Assembly (NCBI GenBank): GCA_963668535.1 | Contig: OY764867.1 | Coordinates: 1,736,001-1,800,000, forward strand | Source: F22 sp963668535 | GTDB lineage: Bacteria > Bacteroidota > Bacteroidia > Bacteroidales > Bacteroidaceae | Direction of reading: 5' to 3' | Length of the DNA stretch: 64,000 nt | In this document: one piece after another, positions 63,851 to 64,000 of the stretch | Position numbering within the stretch: position 1 is the stretch's first letter | Layout of the letters: the number at the start of each line of letters is the position of its first letter | Position numbers and translations under genes: made by a program | Notes under the pieces: model-generated | The model's input: the letters and a program-made list of their open reading frames with translations, nothing else | Told to the model about the DNA's origin: nothing | Databases searched by the model: none

Positions 63851-64000
63851 ATGCAACTATTTAAGTTTGAACCCATCCTAAAACAAACCATCTGGGGTGG
63901 AGAGCGTATTATCCCATTTAAAGGATTGGACGTCTCGCTTGACAACGTCGGTGAAAGTTGGGAACTATCAGGTGTCCCTGGTGATGAATCAATTGTAGCA
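63851..64000 (+). CDS. manA: mannose-6-phosphate isomerase, class I (5' part only)
   Basis: The first 50 codons of a gene that runs off the window. MQLFKFEPILKQTIWGGERI and GESWELSGVPGDESIVA are the conserved start of type I phosphomannose isomerases (the W-E-LS segment precedes the zinc site, which lies beyond the window). It would interconvert mannose 6-phosphate and fructose 6-phosphate. It is divergent from galM. Confidence 0.9.
   Translation, partial: MQLFKFEPILKQTIWGGERIIPFKGLDVSLDNVGESWELSGVPGDESIVA

Overview
The window looks like a chromosomal stretch of a Bacteroidota bacterium, most likely order Bacteroidales (Bacteroides/Prevotella relatives). The base composition is AT-rich. Genes lack Shine-Dalgarno leaders. 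Many genes are preceded by the Bacteroidota-type promoter (TTTG, about 20 nt, then TAnnTTTG). Family content also fits: a fimbrillin-like lipoprotein, a fused ferredoxin:NADP oxidoreductase/GltD protein, GlnS, DciA, and an rRNA spacer carrying tRNA-Ile and tRNA-Ala. Genus cannot be fixed from the sequence alone.

Layout. 1-3551: 3' part of an rRNA operon (spacer, tRNA-Ile, tRNA-Ala, 23S, 5S, terminator). 3552-4282: gene-free, with a second copy of the 5S tail plus terminator, 22-bp tandem repeats and degenerate repeats. 4283-15139: small periplasmic protein, MsbA-like ABC exporter, pheS-nth, pgk, two hypothetical genes, a cation:proton antiporter and a long KamA-type radical SAM aminomutase. 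15243-18605: fimbrillin/FISUMP lipoprotein, a 61-codon orphan ORF with its own promoter and terminator, an OmpH/Skp-like lipoprotein and a small membrane protein. 18689-21123: pepD and a secreted endonuclease/exonuclease/phosphatase.

21184-26789 is a histidine operon (hisG, a DUF1792/GT-D glycosyltransferase, hisD, hisC, hisB). It is preceded by a leader peptide with seven His codons and an attenuator hairpin, the clearest regulatory system in the window. Then come serS, an array of nested palindromes between convergent genes, a lone trpB, a GT4 glycosyltransferase overlapping a flippase-like membrane protein, an NfnAB-type fusion, a ROK regulator, tRNA-Tyr, ribH, a TPR protein, recF-dciA, and a four-domain sulfur-handling protein (CoA-disulfide reductase, rhodanese, TusA, DsrE2).

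42312-47994 (minus strand) holds glnS, dedA, and a Wza/Wzc polysaccharide export pair whose kinase ends in a Gly-Tyr repeat tail. Next are phoU, riboflavin synthase and an SF1 helicase. 52260-55440 is a 2-oxoacid:ferredoxin oxidoreductase operon (TPR, ferredoxin, alpha, a 56-residue membrane protein missed by length cut-offs, beta, gamma). 55597-58079 carries rpiB and tkt. An intact IS3-family element (IS150 type, with a -1 frameshift signal) sits just 3' of galK. Upstream is the galactose/glucose set galM, MFS sugar permease and galK. The window ends in the first 50 codons of a class I mannose-6-phosphate isomerase.

Most of the window is core metabolism and translation. I did not find a CRISPR array, phage, defence island or clearly new multi-gene system. 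The items most worth checking are the his attenuator with the glycosyltransferase inside the operon, the nested palindrome array at 28168-28308, the duplicated 5S tail, and the small membrane protein in the oxidoreductase operon.
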